Shown here: positions 1-7,308 of the stretch, one piece after another
Layout: every line of letters begins with the position of its first letter
How positions within the stretch are numbered: the stretch's first letter is position 1
NCBI RefSeq assembly: GCF_901827175.1
Contig: NZ_LR594662.1
Span: 2,976,001 to 3,040,000, forward strand
Origin: Variovorax sp. RA8
Lineage (GTDB): Bacteria > Pseudomonadota > Gammaproteobacteria > Burkholderiales > Burkholderiaceae_C
Reading direction: 5' to 3'
DNA length: 64,000 nt
The notes under the pieces: generated by a model
Seen by the model: only the letters and a program-made list of their open reading frames with translations
Database searches by the model: none
What the model was told of the DNA's origin: nothing
Translations under genes and position numbers: made by a program

Positions 1-310
1 TCACGTTCTCGCGCACCGACAGGCCGCGCAGGACCTCGGCACCCTGGAAGGTGCGCGCCAGGCCGCGGCGGTTGACCTGCTCGGGCGGCAGGTGGTCGAT
101 GCGCTCGCCCTTGAAGTGCACCTCGCCGCTGTTCGCGGGCACCGCGCCCGAGATCACGTTCAGCATGGTGGACTTGCCCGCGCCGTTGGGGCCGATGAGG
201 GCGAGGATCTCGCCCCGGACCACGTCGAAGGACACGGTGTCGAGCGCCTGCAGGCCGCCGAAGCGGCGGCTCACCGCACGCACGTCCAGGAGGATTTCTT
301 TCGCGCTCAT
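1..310 (-). CDS. livG: Branched-chain amino acid-type ABC transporter ATP-binding protein, N-terminal part (cut by window edge)
   Basis: This is the cytoplasmic ATPase of a Liv/HAAT-type uptake system. About 103 codons are visible. They carry Walker A GPNGAGKS near residues 38-45 and the LivG-typical stretch LARTFQGAEVLRGLSVRENV; the signature motif and Walker B lie outside the window. I chose the ATG at 310 because GAAGG lies 8 bases before it. A second in-frame ATG at 370 overlaps the livM stop (ATGA) and would add 20 residues encoded by a short repeat described separately. It follows livH and livM directly, so livF and a binding protein probably lie beyond the edge. The substrate cannot be read from sequence; the neighbours suggest a catabolic substrate rather than an amino acid. 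Confidence 0.93.
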   Translation of the reverse strand, partial: MSAKEILLDVRAVSRRFGGLQALDTVSFDVVRGEILALIGPNGAGKSTMLNVISGAVPANSGEVHFKGERIDHLPPEQVNRRGLARTFQGAEVLRGLSVRENV

Positions 311-370
311 TGGAATACCTTCGCCTCCGGCTTCGGTGCTATTCGCCTTCGGAGCGGCAGTGCGGCTCAT
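311..370 (-). repeat. Intercistronic linker repeat, copy A (livM/livG junction)
   Basis: These 60 bases lie between the livM stop and the livG start. On the minus strand the element opens with ATGA, whose TGA is the livM stop, and runs open in frame into livG (peptide MSRTAAPKANST...GEGIP). It ends in GGCGAAGGTATTCCA followed by ATG, so it supplies the livG ribosome-binding site. Related copies occupy the same kind of position at 12763-12827 and 24494-24547. Confidence 0.7.
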
Positions 371-1308
371 GCAGCCGACTCCTTGCGCGCAGGCACGAAG
401 CGCCTGTACAGGTCGATCAGCCCGGCCAGCAGCCCGCGTGGGCAATAGATCATCACCACCACCAGCAGCACGCCGTAGATCACCACGTCGTAGCGCCCGA
501 AGGGCTTGAGCAGCTCGCTGATCAGCACCACGAAGAACACGCCGAAGAGCACGCTCCAGATGCTGGCGAAGCCGCCCAGCGCCACGATCAGCAGCAGCCG
601 GATCGAGAAGCCGACGTCGAAGGGCCCGGGGCTGATGTAGCCCAGCCAGTGCGCATAGAGCGCGCCGCCCAGCCCGGCGTAGGCGCCGCTGAGCGCCATG
701 ATCTGCCGCTTGAGCCGCGCGCTCGCGATGCCGATGGAGCCGGCCACCGGTTCGCTCTCGGCCACCACGCGCATGGTCAAGCCGGCCGGCGACTGCACGA
801 GGTTGCCCGCCAGCAGCATGCCCGCGAGGCAGGCCAGCCAGGCGAGCGGGTAGATGGCCATGTCGGAGCTCAGCGCGAAGCCGGCAATGGCGAACGGCTT
901 GATGTCGGAGAGCCCGTCCTGCCCGCCGGTCACGGAGCGCCACTCGACGAAGCCGACGTGCACGATGATGCCGAAGGCCAGCGTGGCCATCGCGAGGTGA
1001 TGGCCGCGCAGGCGGAACACCAGCCAGCCGATGCCCCAGGCCACCAGCGTCGAGAGCGCGGTGGCGAGCACCAGCCCCAACCACGGATCGAGGCCCAGCG
1101 ACTTGGTGGCCACCGCCGACGCATAGGCGCCCAGGCCCACGAAGGCCGCATGGCCGAGCGAGATCTGCCCGGTGTAGCCCATCAGCAGCGACAGGCCCAG
1201 GGCGGGCAGCGCGAACAGCGCCGCCACCACGAAGAGGTTGGTCAGGTAGGCATTGCCCACCGCGTAGACGGCGGCCAGGAAGGCGGCCAGGAGCAGCAGC
1301 TTTTTCAT
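367..1308 (-). CDS. livM: Branched-chain amino acid-type ABC transporter permease LivM
   Basis: This 313-residue inner-membrane permease is half of the transport channel of a Liv/HAAT importer. It has hydrophobic segments throughout and the family motif GYTGQISLGHAAFVGLGAYA near residues 46-65. The ATG at 1308 overlaps the livH stop as ATGA, which indicates translational coupling and fixes the start; the longer open frame extending to 1671 is only the unused frame inside livH. The C-terminus ends in a basic cytoplasmic tail (LYRRFVPARKESAA). It works with LivH as a heterodimer and with LivG/LivF as motor. Confidence 0.95.
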   Translation of the reverse strand: MKKLLLLAAFLAAVYAVGNAYLTNLFVVAALFALPALGLSLLMGYTGQISLGHAAFVGLGAYASAVATKSLGLDPWLGLVLATALSTLVAWGIGWLVFRLRGHHLAMATLAFGIIVHVGFVEWRSVTGGQDGLSDIKPFAIAGFALSSDMAIYPLAWLACLAGMLLAGNLVQSPAGLTMRVVAESEPVAGSIGIASARLKRQIMALSGAYAGLGGALYAHWLGYISPGPFDVGFSIRLLLIVALGGFASIWSVLFGVFFVVLISELLKPFGRYDVVIYGVLLVVVMIYCPRGLLAGLIDLYRRFVPARKESAA

Positions 1309-2174
1309 CGCTTCACCGTGCCGAGTTCGCCGAGCAGTCCGCCCGGGCGCAGGAAGAGGAAGACCAGCAGCATGACGAACGCGATCGCATTCTTGAAGCC
1401 CGAGCTCAGGTAGCCGGTGGCGAAGGCCTCGAGCAGCCCGAGCACCAGCCCACCCAGCGCAGCGCCGATCGGATTGCCGAAGCCGCCGATGATGCAGGCC
1501 ACGAAGCCCTTGATGCCGAGCGAGATGCCGCTGTCGTATTGCATCAGTGCGATCGGGGCGACGATCACGCCCGCGATGGCGCCCGTCAGGCCCGACAGCA
1601 GGAAACCGATGCCGCGCATCGCGCCGGTGGGGATGCCCATCAGGCCGGCGGCGCGAGGGTCCATGGCGCACGCGCGGTAGGCCTTGCCGAGGTAGGTGCG
1701 CGTGTAGAACACGTAGAGCGCCACCATCAGCAGCGCCGCGCTGCCCAGGATCCAGAAGGCCTGCGGCGGCACCGTCACGCCGCCGAGGCTGATCGGCTGC
1801 TCGCCCGAGAAGGCGGGCAGCGGCTGCGCGTCGGTGCCCCAGACGATCACCGCGACGCCCTGGAAGGCGACGCCGACGCCGATCGTGATGATGATGCCGC
1901 GCATCACGTCCGGGCCCGCGGGCCGGATCGCCACGCGCTCCATCACGACGCCGAGCAGGCCGACCAGCAGCACCGAGGCGCCGATGGCCACCGGCAGCGG
2001 AGCGCCGAAGCCCAGCAAGCCGACTGCGCCGAGCGCGCCGAGCATCGATGCGTCGCCCTGCGCGAAGTTGACGATGCCGGTGACGTTGTAGACCGCCGTG
2101 TAGCCGATGGCGATCAGGCCGTAGATGCAGCCCACCACCAGGCCGGAGGCCAGGTACTGGAAGAACTCGGTCAT
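1305..2174 (-). CDS. livH: Branched-chain amino acid-type ABC transporter permease LivH
   Basis: This is the second permease of the importer, 289 residues, with about eight hydrophobic segments and the LivH hallmark GIVNFAQGDASMLGA near residues 34-48. The ATG at 2174 overlaps the stop of the upstream unknown gene by the sequence ATGA, and its own stop overlaps the livM start the same way, so the genes form one tightly coupled transcript. The position behind a Rieske oxygenase and an unknown protein suggests the importer brings in the compound that those enzymes attack; that is inference. Confidence 0.95.
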   Translation of the reverse strand: MTEFFQYLASGLVVGCIYGLIAIGYTAVYNVTGIVNFAQGDASMLGALGAVGLLGFGAPLPVAIGASVLLVGLLGVVMERVAIRPAGPDVMRGIIITIGVGVAFQGVAVIVWGTDAQPLPAFSGEQPISLGGVTVPPQAFWILGSAALLMVALYVFYTRTYLGKAYRACAMDPRAAGLMGIPTGAMRGIGFLLSGLTGAIAGVIVAPIALMQYDSGISLGIKGFVACIIGGFGNPIGAALGGLVLGLLEAFATGYLSSGFKNAIAFVMLLVFLFLRPGGLLGELGTVKR

Positions 2175-2800
2175 GCCGAAGTTCCCGAGGGCGCGACCTG
2201 CATCCACGACTCGGAGAAGGCGAGGAAGGCGGTGCTCTTCTTCGTGTCGGCGAAGTCGCGGATCGCGATGCGGCCCTTCAGCGGCTTGCCGTTGATGGTG
2301 ACCTCGGCCTCCGAGGCGTCGATGAACAGGCTGTACATCTGGTGCTCCTTGGTCGGCCCCTTCTCGGCCGGCATGTCGACCGCGTAGGGCTGGCCCAGGC
2401 CGCCCCAGGTCATCACCACCTCGAAGCCGTCGGACTTCACGATCTCCTGGTAGCGCGAGCGCGTGTCGCCGGCGCGCTGGACCTCGGTGGCCGCGAGGTA
2501 GCTGATGGCGCCGATGCCCGGCGAGACGCGGAAGGAGGCGAAGCGCGAGAAGAACTTGTCGACCAGGAAGCGCGCGAGCGCCTCGTTGTCGCTGATGCAG
2601 AAGTTGTGCACCTCGGGCAGGCCGCGGGCCTCGCCGGGCTGGTCGAGCACCAGCACGCCGCTGCCCATGCCGTAGGGCGAATAGACCACGCGGAAGAAGG
2701 TGGCCAGGCCGGTCCAGGGGCCGTCCTGCGTCTCCTTCAGGTAGATGCCGGGGTTCTCGCCGGTCCAGTCGACGCGGCCGGGGTGGATGGGGGATGGCAT
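2171..2800 (-). CDS. Conserved protein of unknown function in oxygenase/importer operon
   Basis: This 209-residue soluble protein has no signal peptide or membrane segment and is not recognised. It is rich in aromatic residues in the first half (DGPWTGLATFFRVVYSPYG) and has a central GFEVVMTWGGLGQPYAVD segment, suggesting a compact beta-rich domain. The start at 2800 is preceded by a strong GAGGAG. It lies 50 bp downstream of the Rieske oxygenase and overlaps livH by 4 bp (ATGA), so it is in the same operon. Its position suggests an accessory or substrate-binding role with the oxygenase, but nothing in the sequence proves this. Confidence 0.8.
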   Translation of the reverse strand: MPSPIHPGRVDWTGENPGIYLKETQDGPWTGLATFFRVVYSPYGMGSGVLVLDQPGEARGLPEVHNFCISDNEALARFLVDKFFSRFASFRVSPGIGAISYLAATEVQRAGDTRSRYQEIVKSDGFEVVMTWGGLGQPYAVDMPAEKGPTKEHQMYSLFIDASEAEVTINGKPLKGRIAIRDFADTKKSTAFLAFSESWMQVAPSGTSA

Positions 2801-2850
2801 GGAAGGACTCTCCTCGGATGACGACGTGGTTGTGATTTCGAAAGGCCTCT

Positions 2851-4215
2851 TCAGGCCACGGTCTCGCGCTGGCGCTCGGCGAACTCGCGGATCAGCGTGC
2901 GCACTTGCTGCAGCCGGTCGGGCTGTTCGTGGTGCGGCCCCTTGACGACGATGTCGGTGATGGCCTTGCCCACGGCGCGCAGCAGCGCACCGTCGGCCTC
3001 GCGGTCATCGCCGCGCGCGGGCACCGGCACGACCGTGTCGTGCGTGTAGGTGGGGATCAGGCCTGCGCTGCGCACCGGCGAGAGCGTGGGCTCGCCGCCC
3101 TCGGCCACGCGGCGGATCTGGCGGCGCAGGAGCTGGCGCAGCATGGCGACGCCGCGGTCGCAGCGCGTGAGATTCTCCAGCGCGTGGATGGCGATCGGGC
3201 GCTGCGAGATCTGCGCGTCGTAGTCGCCGGGGATGCGTTGGCGCTCTTCGTAGGGGCGATTGCCGCCCTGGCCGAAGAAGTCCACCGACTCGGCGCCGCA
3301 CCGGCTTTCGTCGGCCAGGCCGCGCGGATCGGCATCGGGATGGAAGTGGCGCCAGCCGATGATGCGGCAGGTGGTGTCGTCCACCGGCGTGGTCCAGCGC
3401 GTGATGGCGACACGCGCGAACTCCTTCGGGGTCGAGCCGTCTTCCCACACATGGCCCACCTGCGCCAGGTTGGGCAGCAGGATGTCGTTGGAGCGCACCC
3501 AGACGTTGTCGCCCCAACGGCGCGTGGTCACGTAGATCATGCCGGCGGGCGTAGGCACGAAGTCCATCTCCGGCAGCTCGCCCCAGGCATCGGCGAAGTG
3601 CGAGAAGCTGATGCGCGTGTGCAGGAACACGGCGTGCGCCGGGTCCATCACGTTCTCGTGCACCTGCAGCCAGTTGCAGGGGTAGGTGATGTAGTAGGGC
3701 ACCAGGCGGTCGCCCGGATGCTCGTAGGAGTCGTAGATCGGGAACTCGGGCTTGAGCGCGGGCGGGCCGAAGTAGCCGAAGATCAGGCCCTTGTACTCGT
3801 GCACCGGATAGGCGCCGTGGCATAGGCTGTGGCGCAGGGTGGACTCGGGCGGGTCGCCGGGCGTCTCGAGGATGGTGCCGTCGACGCCGAAGAGCCAGCC
3901 GTGGTAGCAGCAGCGCAGGCCGTTCTCTTCGCAGATGCCGAATTCGAGCGAGGTGCCGCGGTGGCTGCAATGCGGCTCCAGCAGGCCGAGCTGGCCGTTC
4001 TTCGCGCGGAACAGCACCAGCGTCTCGCCGAACATGCGCACCTTCATCGGCAGCTCGCCGACTTCGGAGGACAGCGCCACCGGCTGCCAGAAGCGGCGCA
4101 GGTATTCGCCGGCCGGCGAGCCGCGCTCGACGCGGGTGAGCTCCGCATCTTCGGACGGCGTCTGTTCGCGCTCGTAGGCCGAATAGGGTTTGATCAGCAA
4201 GACCTTGTTGGACAT
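2851..4215 (-). CDS. Rieske [2Fe-2S] aromatic-ring-hydroxylating-type oxygenase, alpha subunit
   Basis: This 454-residue protein has an N-terminal Rieske domain with cluster ligands C83-x-H85 and C102-x2-H105 (PHCSHRG and CCYHGW). The catalytic domain has the mononuclear-iron segment NWLQVHENVMDPAHAVFLH at residues 181-199, including D191, H194 and H199. It is expected to use electrons from a separate reductase to oxygenate or demethylate an organic substrate, like the single-component phenoxybenzoate/vanillate class; no reductase or beta subunit is adjacent. The start at 4215 was chosen over the ORF limit at 4287 because GGAG lies just upstream and the extra residues are uncharacteristic. 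It is the first gene after the palindromic intergenic region, so a promoter probably lies in 4216-4440. Confidence 0.92.
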   Translation of the reverse strand: MSNKVLLIKPYSAYEREQTPSEDAELTRVERGSPAGEYLRRFWQPVALSSEVGELPMKVRMFGETLVLFRAKNGQLGLLEPHCSHRGTSLEFGICEENGLRCCYHGWLFGVDGTILETPGDPPESTLRHSLCHGAYPVHEYKGLIFGYFGPPALKPEFPIYDSYEHPGDRLVPYYITYPCNWLQVHENVMDPAHAVFLHTRISFSHFADAWGELPEMDFVPTPAGMIYVTTRRWGDNVWVRSNDILLPNLAQVGHVWEDGSTPKEFARVAITRWTTPVDDTTCRIIGWRHFHPDADPRGLADESRCGAESVDFFGQGGNRPYEERQRIPGDYDAQISQRPIAIHALENLTRCDRGVAMLRQLLRRQIRRVAEGGEPTLSPVRSAGLIPTYTHDTVVPVPARGDDREADGALLRAVGKAITDIVVKGPHHEQPDRLQQVRTLIREFAERQRETVA

Positions 4216-4443
4216 CCTTGACTCCGTGCAATGGCCCGTGGGACGGGCGATGCGGTGGATCGTAGGGAGGGTCGGTGGTCTGGACAATTCACATGATCGC
4301 TGAGGAAGCTTCAGTTTTTCCGAACGTCAGGGGTTACCCGCACCACGATGAGTTGCGGTGAACCAAAGAGGGGGAGGGCGCCTCGCGGCGGTGCCTCGGG
4401 CTCTCCTGCGGATTCGCGTTCGACAAGTCAGAGGCATTGCGCG

Positions 4444-4687
4444 CCGCGGAAGGCGGTCTGCGGCCCGGGCTCCTACTGGGGCGGTCGGCGCTTCGCGCCG
4501 ACTCCGTTGCGGTGCTCGCCTGGGGGCGGCGCCGCAGAACTCGCTGCGCGCCCTGCGGGCGCTGCGCTCAGACAGCTGCGGCGAGTCAGTTCACGAAGCG
4601 CGGCTGTCCTTCGGCAGGCGCGCCCGCCCCCAGGCTGCGCTCCTCACCGCCCCAGAAGTCGCCCGGGCCGCAGACCACCTTCCGCGG
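4444..4687. repeat. Large imperfect palindrome, element 1
   Basis: This 244-bp non-coding element is bounded by 42-base inverted arms (4444-4485 and 4646-4687) that match at 38 positions; the arms share TCTGCGGCCCGGGC. Inside, CCTGGGGGCG pairs with CGCCCCCAGG and GCCGCAG pairs with CTGCGGC, so most of the element could fold as one long interrupted hairpin. Its core is homologous, in inverted orientation, to the neighbouring element at 4761-5015; for example, a 17-mer at 4489-4505 is the exact reverse complement of 4949-4965. The short open frames across it are by-products of GC-rich sequence. Nothing recognisable lies in 4216-4443 apart from a presumed promoter zone for the Rieske gene. Confidence 0.75.
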
Positions 4688-4760
4688 AGGACACGTCGGG
4701 GGTGCGCTACCGCCCGCAACGAGCGCCGGGTGCTTTTCTAGATACCGGCACATCGTCTCT

Positions 4761-5015
4761 CGCAAAGGTGCCTGCGGGTGTGCGGGGCGGCGTGCCTCTG
4801 TGGCGCCGAGAAGCGCAGTGCAGCCGGCCGGCACGCCTGCCGAAGGACAGGCGTGCTTCGTAATCTGACTTGCCGCGGCTGTTTGAGCAGAGTGAACGAA
4901 GTGAACGTCGCGAGTTCCGCGGCAGGCCGGCTGCGCGAGCATCGCAGGGGAGTCGGCGCGAAGCGACGACCGCCACAGTGGCACGCCGCCCCGCACACCC
5001 GCAGGCGCCTTTGCA
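4761..5015. repeat. Large imperfect palindrome, element 2 (inverted copy of element 1)
   Basis: This 255-bp element is bounded by 45-base inverted arms (4761-4805 and 4971-5015) that match at 42 positions. Inner pairs include GCAGCCGGCC at 4820-4829 with GGCCGGCTGC at 4925-4934, and TTGCCGCGG with CCGCGGCAG. The core contains TGCCGAAGGACAGGCGTGC and a segment reading GCCGCGGCTGTTTGAGC, both with close counterparts on the opposite strand of element 1. Between it and the end of the downstream oxidoreductase gene at 5071 there is only about 55 bp with no clear signal. No transposase, direct target repeat or terminator-like T-run was seen. Confidence 0.75.
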
Positions 5016-5070
5016 GCGCGCAGACTCGAATCACCGGACTGCGCTTCCCGCGTTCGATCGCGGACAAATA

Positions 5071-6429
5071 TCAGGCGGCCTTCGCGCGCTCCGGCGCGAA
5101 CATCGTCTCCATCTCGTGGCGCAATTGCCAAGCGTGCGTCGAGGTGTCCATCGCCACGTCGGCCCAGCAAAGGCTCTGCCCCTTCTTCACCGGCCGCACC
5201 AGCTTCACGTTGTGCGCGAGCCCGAGCGGCAATCCACCGAGCCGCGTCGAGCGCTCGGCCGGCAGCAGCTTGCCCCACACGGTGTAGCCGCCTTCGCCGT
5301 CGAGCGTTTCACCGGCGGCGAGGTCGCGCTTGGCGGTGGCCACCACGTCGGCGTTCCAGCACGTCGCCACGCCGGTGGGCTCGCCGCGCAGCGCCACGCT
5401 CGCCACCGAGACGCCGACCTCCAGGCCGATCAGGTGCCACCGCTTGTAGAGCGTGAAGTAGCGCCCGCTCGGATCGGTGTGGGCGTTGTATTCCTCGAAG
5501 CAATTCTTGATGTACTCGGTCTCGGCCTCGACCGTGACCCACACGCCCATGCGGATGTCGTAGGGAATGCGGCGGCCGTCGGCCTCCAGCGATGAGACCA
5601 CCTCCACCATGCCCTTGCGCTCGAGCACGCCGCCCTCGCTCCTCGGCCGCGTGACGAAGGGGATGTCCTCCACGCTGGCCGGCGGGTAGAGCAGGCCGTC
5701 CGAGGGTACGCCCAGGCCGGTCGCATTGGCCACCGCCGCGCTCTCGATCGAAGGCTTGGACCCATCGAGGAAGCTGTTGAACATCTTGGGGTTGAGCCCG
5801 CCGCGCTTCGCCTGCTCGGGCGTGAGGCCGTAGTGGCCCCACACCGTCTCGGGCGTCGACTCGCTGAAATGCGGCAGCCACTTGTGGCCGCGCCCGGCCG
5901 CCACCACCGGGAAGCCGCAGGTACGCGCCCAGTCGACCAGGTCGCAGATCAGCGCCGGCTGGTCGCCGAAAGCCAACGAATACACCACGCCGGCCTGCTG
6001 CGCGCGTCGCGCCAGCAGCGGGCCGCAGAAGGCGTCGGCCTCCACCGTCACGTTGACCACGTGCTTGCCGTGCGCGAAGGCGTCGAGGCAGTGCTCGACC
6101 GCGGCCACGGGATTGCCGGTGCACTCGACCACGATGTCGATGGAAGGCTCGCGGGTCACGGCCTGCCAGTCCTCGGTGATCCAGGTGGTGCCGTTGCTTA
6201 GCGCTTCCTGCGCCGAGCGGGCCGCTGCACGCCCGGGCACCCAGCCCACGCGTTCGAGGTTCGTGCGCGCCGCATCGGGCGACAGGTCGGCGATGGCCAC
6301 CAGTTGCACGCCCGGCGTGCGCGGGATCTGCGCCAGGTACATCGCACCGAACTTGCCGGCGCCGATCAGGCCGATGCGCACCGGCTTGTTCTCGGCGGCG
6401 CGCTGCTGGAGTCGTTGATGCAGGCTCAT
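5071..6429 (-). CDS. NAD(P)-binding oxidoreductase with C-terminal SAF-type domain
   Basis: This 452-residue protein has an N-terminal Rossmann fold (IGLIGAGKFG at residues 19-28). Next come a homoserine-dehydrogenase-like middle (CTGNP, HVVNVTVEADAF) and a C-terminal segment resembling the SAF domain (ATAKRDLAAGETLDGEGGYTVWG, LLPAERS..LPLGLAHNVKLVRPVKKGQSL). Known relatives are dehydrogenase-like proteins of about 430-450 residues often found beside transport and catabolic genes; the substrate is not established from sequence. It starts 3 bp after the phyH-type gene, so it is co-transcribed with it and gntR. The repeat pair at 4444-5015 separates it from the Rieske gene, so read-through to livHMG is uncertain. 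Confidence 0.85.
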   Translation of the reverse strand: MSLHQRLQQRAAENKPVRIGLIGAGKFGAMYLAQIPRTPGVQLVAIADLSPDAARTNLERVGWVPGRAAARSAQEALSNGTTWITEDWQAVTREPSIDIVVECTGNPVAAVEHCLDAFAHGKHVVNVTVEADAFCGPLLARRAQQAGVVYSLAFGDQPALICDLVDWARTCGFPVVAAGRGHKWLPHFSESTPETVWGHYGLTPEQAKRGGLNPKMFNSFLDGSKPSIESAAVANATGLGVPSDGLLYPPASVEDIPFVTRPRSEGGVLERKGMVEVVSSLEADGRRIPYDIRMGVWVTVEAETEYIKNCFEEYNAHTDPSGRYFTLYKRWHLIGLEVGVSVASVALRGEPTGVATCWNADVVATAKRDLAAGETLDGEGGYTVWGKLLPAERSTRLGGLPLGLAHNVKLVRPVKKGQSLCWADVAMDTSTHAWQLRHEMETMFAPERAKAA

Positions 6430-6432
6430 CGC

Positions 6433-7308
6433 TCAGGCCTCCACGGTGTCGATGTTTTCCAGCGAGGTGCGAAGCGCGCTCTCGGGCAGGCCGTCCTTCC
6501 ACGGCGTCTCGACCGGGCAGGGGTTCAGCAGGCAGTCGTCGGGCAGCAGCGCAATCGGTGTGAAGTCGCGGTGCGCGATGTACTCGGGCCGCTTGAAGCG
6601 CCGGATGTGGTTGCTGACCGCGCACAGGCTCAGGTACACCGCCACCCGGTTGAACGGCGAGAGGTTGCTTCCCGAGGCATGCACCAGGCAGCTGTGGAAC
6701 AGGATCATCGAGCCGGCCGGACCCTTGGGCGCGACGATGCCCCCGTGCTTTCCGCCGGCGCGATCCACCAATTGCCCGATCAGTGCGTGGTCGATGGTCC
6801 ACAGCGGATAGCTCGTGGTCGTGAGGTCGTGCTGTGCCTCGATCACGCCCTTGCGATGGCTGCCGGGGATGAACATGAGCGGCCCGTTGAACTCGCTCAC
6901 GTCGTCGAGGAAGATCGCCACGTTCATCGCGCGCTCGGTCGGCATCAGGTCGTCGTTGAGCCAGGTGCCGTAGTCCTGGTGCCACTGCCAGACGTCACCC
7001 TCGAAGGCCATCTTGCCGTTGATCTTGAACTGGTGCATGTAGACCTCTTCGTCGAAGAGGTCCATCACCGGGCCCACCATGCGCGGATGGCGCGCCAGCC
7101 GGGCGAAGGGCTCGCTGATCAGGTGGGCTGCGAAATTCGTGCGCACCGCGTCCGAGCCCTTCTCGCGCACGTTGAAGGCCTCGCGCCGGCTGTAGAGCGC
7201 GGGCACCGCGTCGGTCAGCACTTTGGTCTCCTCGGGAGAGAAGTGACCGGGGAAGAAGAGGTAGCCGTCGCGCTCGAACTGCGCGCGCTGCTCGGGGGTG
7301 AGTCTCAT
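6433..7308 (-). CDS. Phytanoyl-CoA dioxygenase (PhyH) family Fe(II)/2-oxoglutarate hydroxylase
   Basis: This 291-residue PhyH-family protein has a complete iron triad: H110-x-D112 in WQWHQDYGTW and a distal histidine in FHSCLVHASGSN (H210), with R221 placed to bind 2-oxoglutarate. The region FKINGKMAFEGDVWQWHQDY resembles the ectoine-hydroxylase branch, but no ectoine genes are nearby, so it more likely hydroxylates the substrate of this cluster. The ATG at 7308 overlaps the gntR stop (ATGA), fixing the start and coupling the two genes. The cluster thus combines two different non-haem iron oxygenases, which suggests successive oxidations of a compound carried by the Liv-type importer (inference). 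Confidence 0.9.
   Translation of the reverse strand: MRLTPEQRAQFERDGYLFFPGHFSPEETKVLTDAVPALYSRREAFNVREKGSDAVRTNFAAHLISEPFARLARHPRMVGPVMDLFDEEVYMHQFKINGKMAFEGDVWQWHQDYGTWLNDDLMPTERAMNVAIFLDDVSEFNGPLMFIPGSHRKGVIEAQHDLTTTSYPLWTIDHALIGQLVDRAGGKHGGIVAPKGPAGSMILFHSCLVHASGSNLSPFNRVAVYLSLCAVSNHIRRFKRPEYIAHRDFTPIALLPDDCLLNPCPVETPWKDGLPESALRTSLENIDTVEA

Noticed and set aside
4586..5278. Several open frames of 80-230 codons on both strands across the palindromic region
   Set aside because: They cover the two repeat elements, have low-complexity arginine/alanine/glycine-rich translations and no ribosome-binding sites. They arise from GC-rich sequence without stops.
6433..7308. Ectoine hydroxylase (EctD) as a specific name
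   Set aside because: The iron-site region resembles EctD, but no ectABC genes are present and the operon context is catabolic, so only the PhyH family was assigned.
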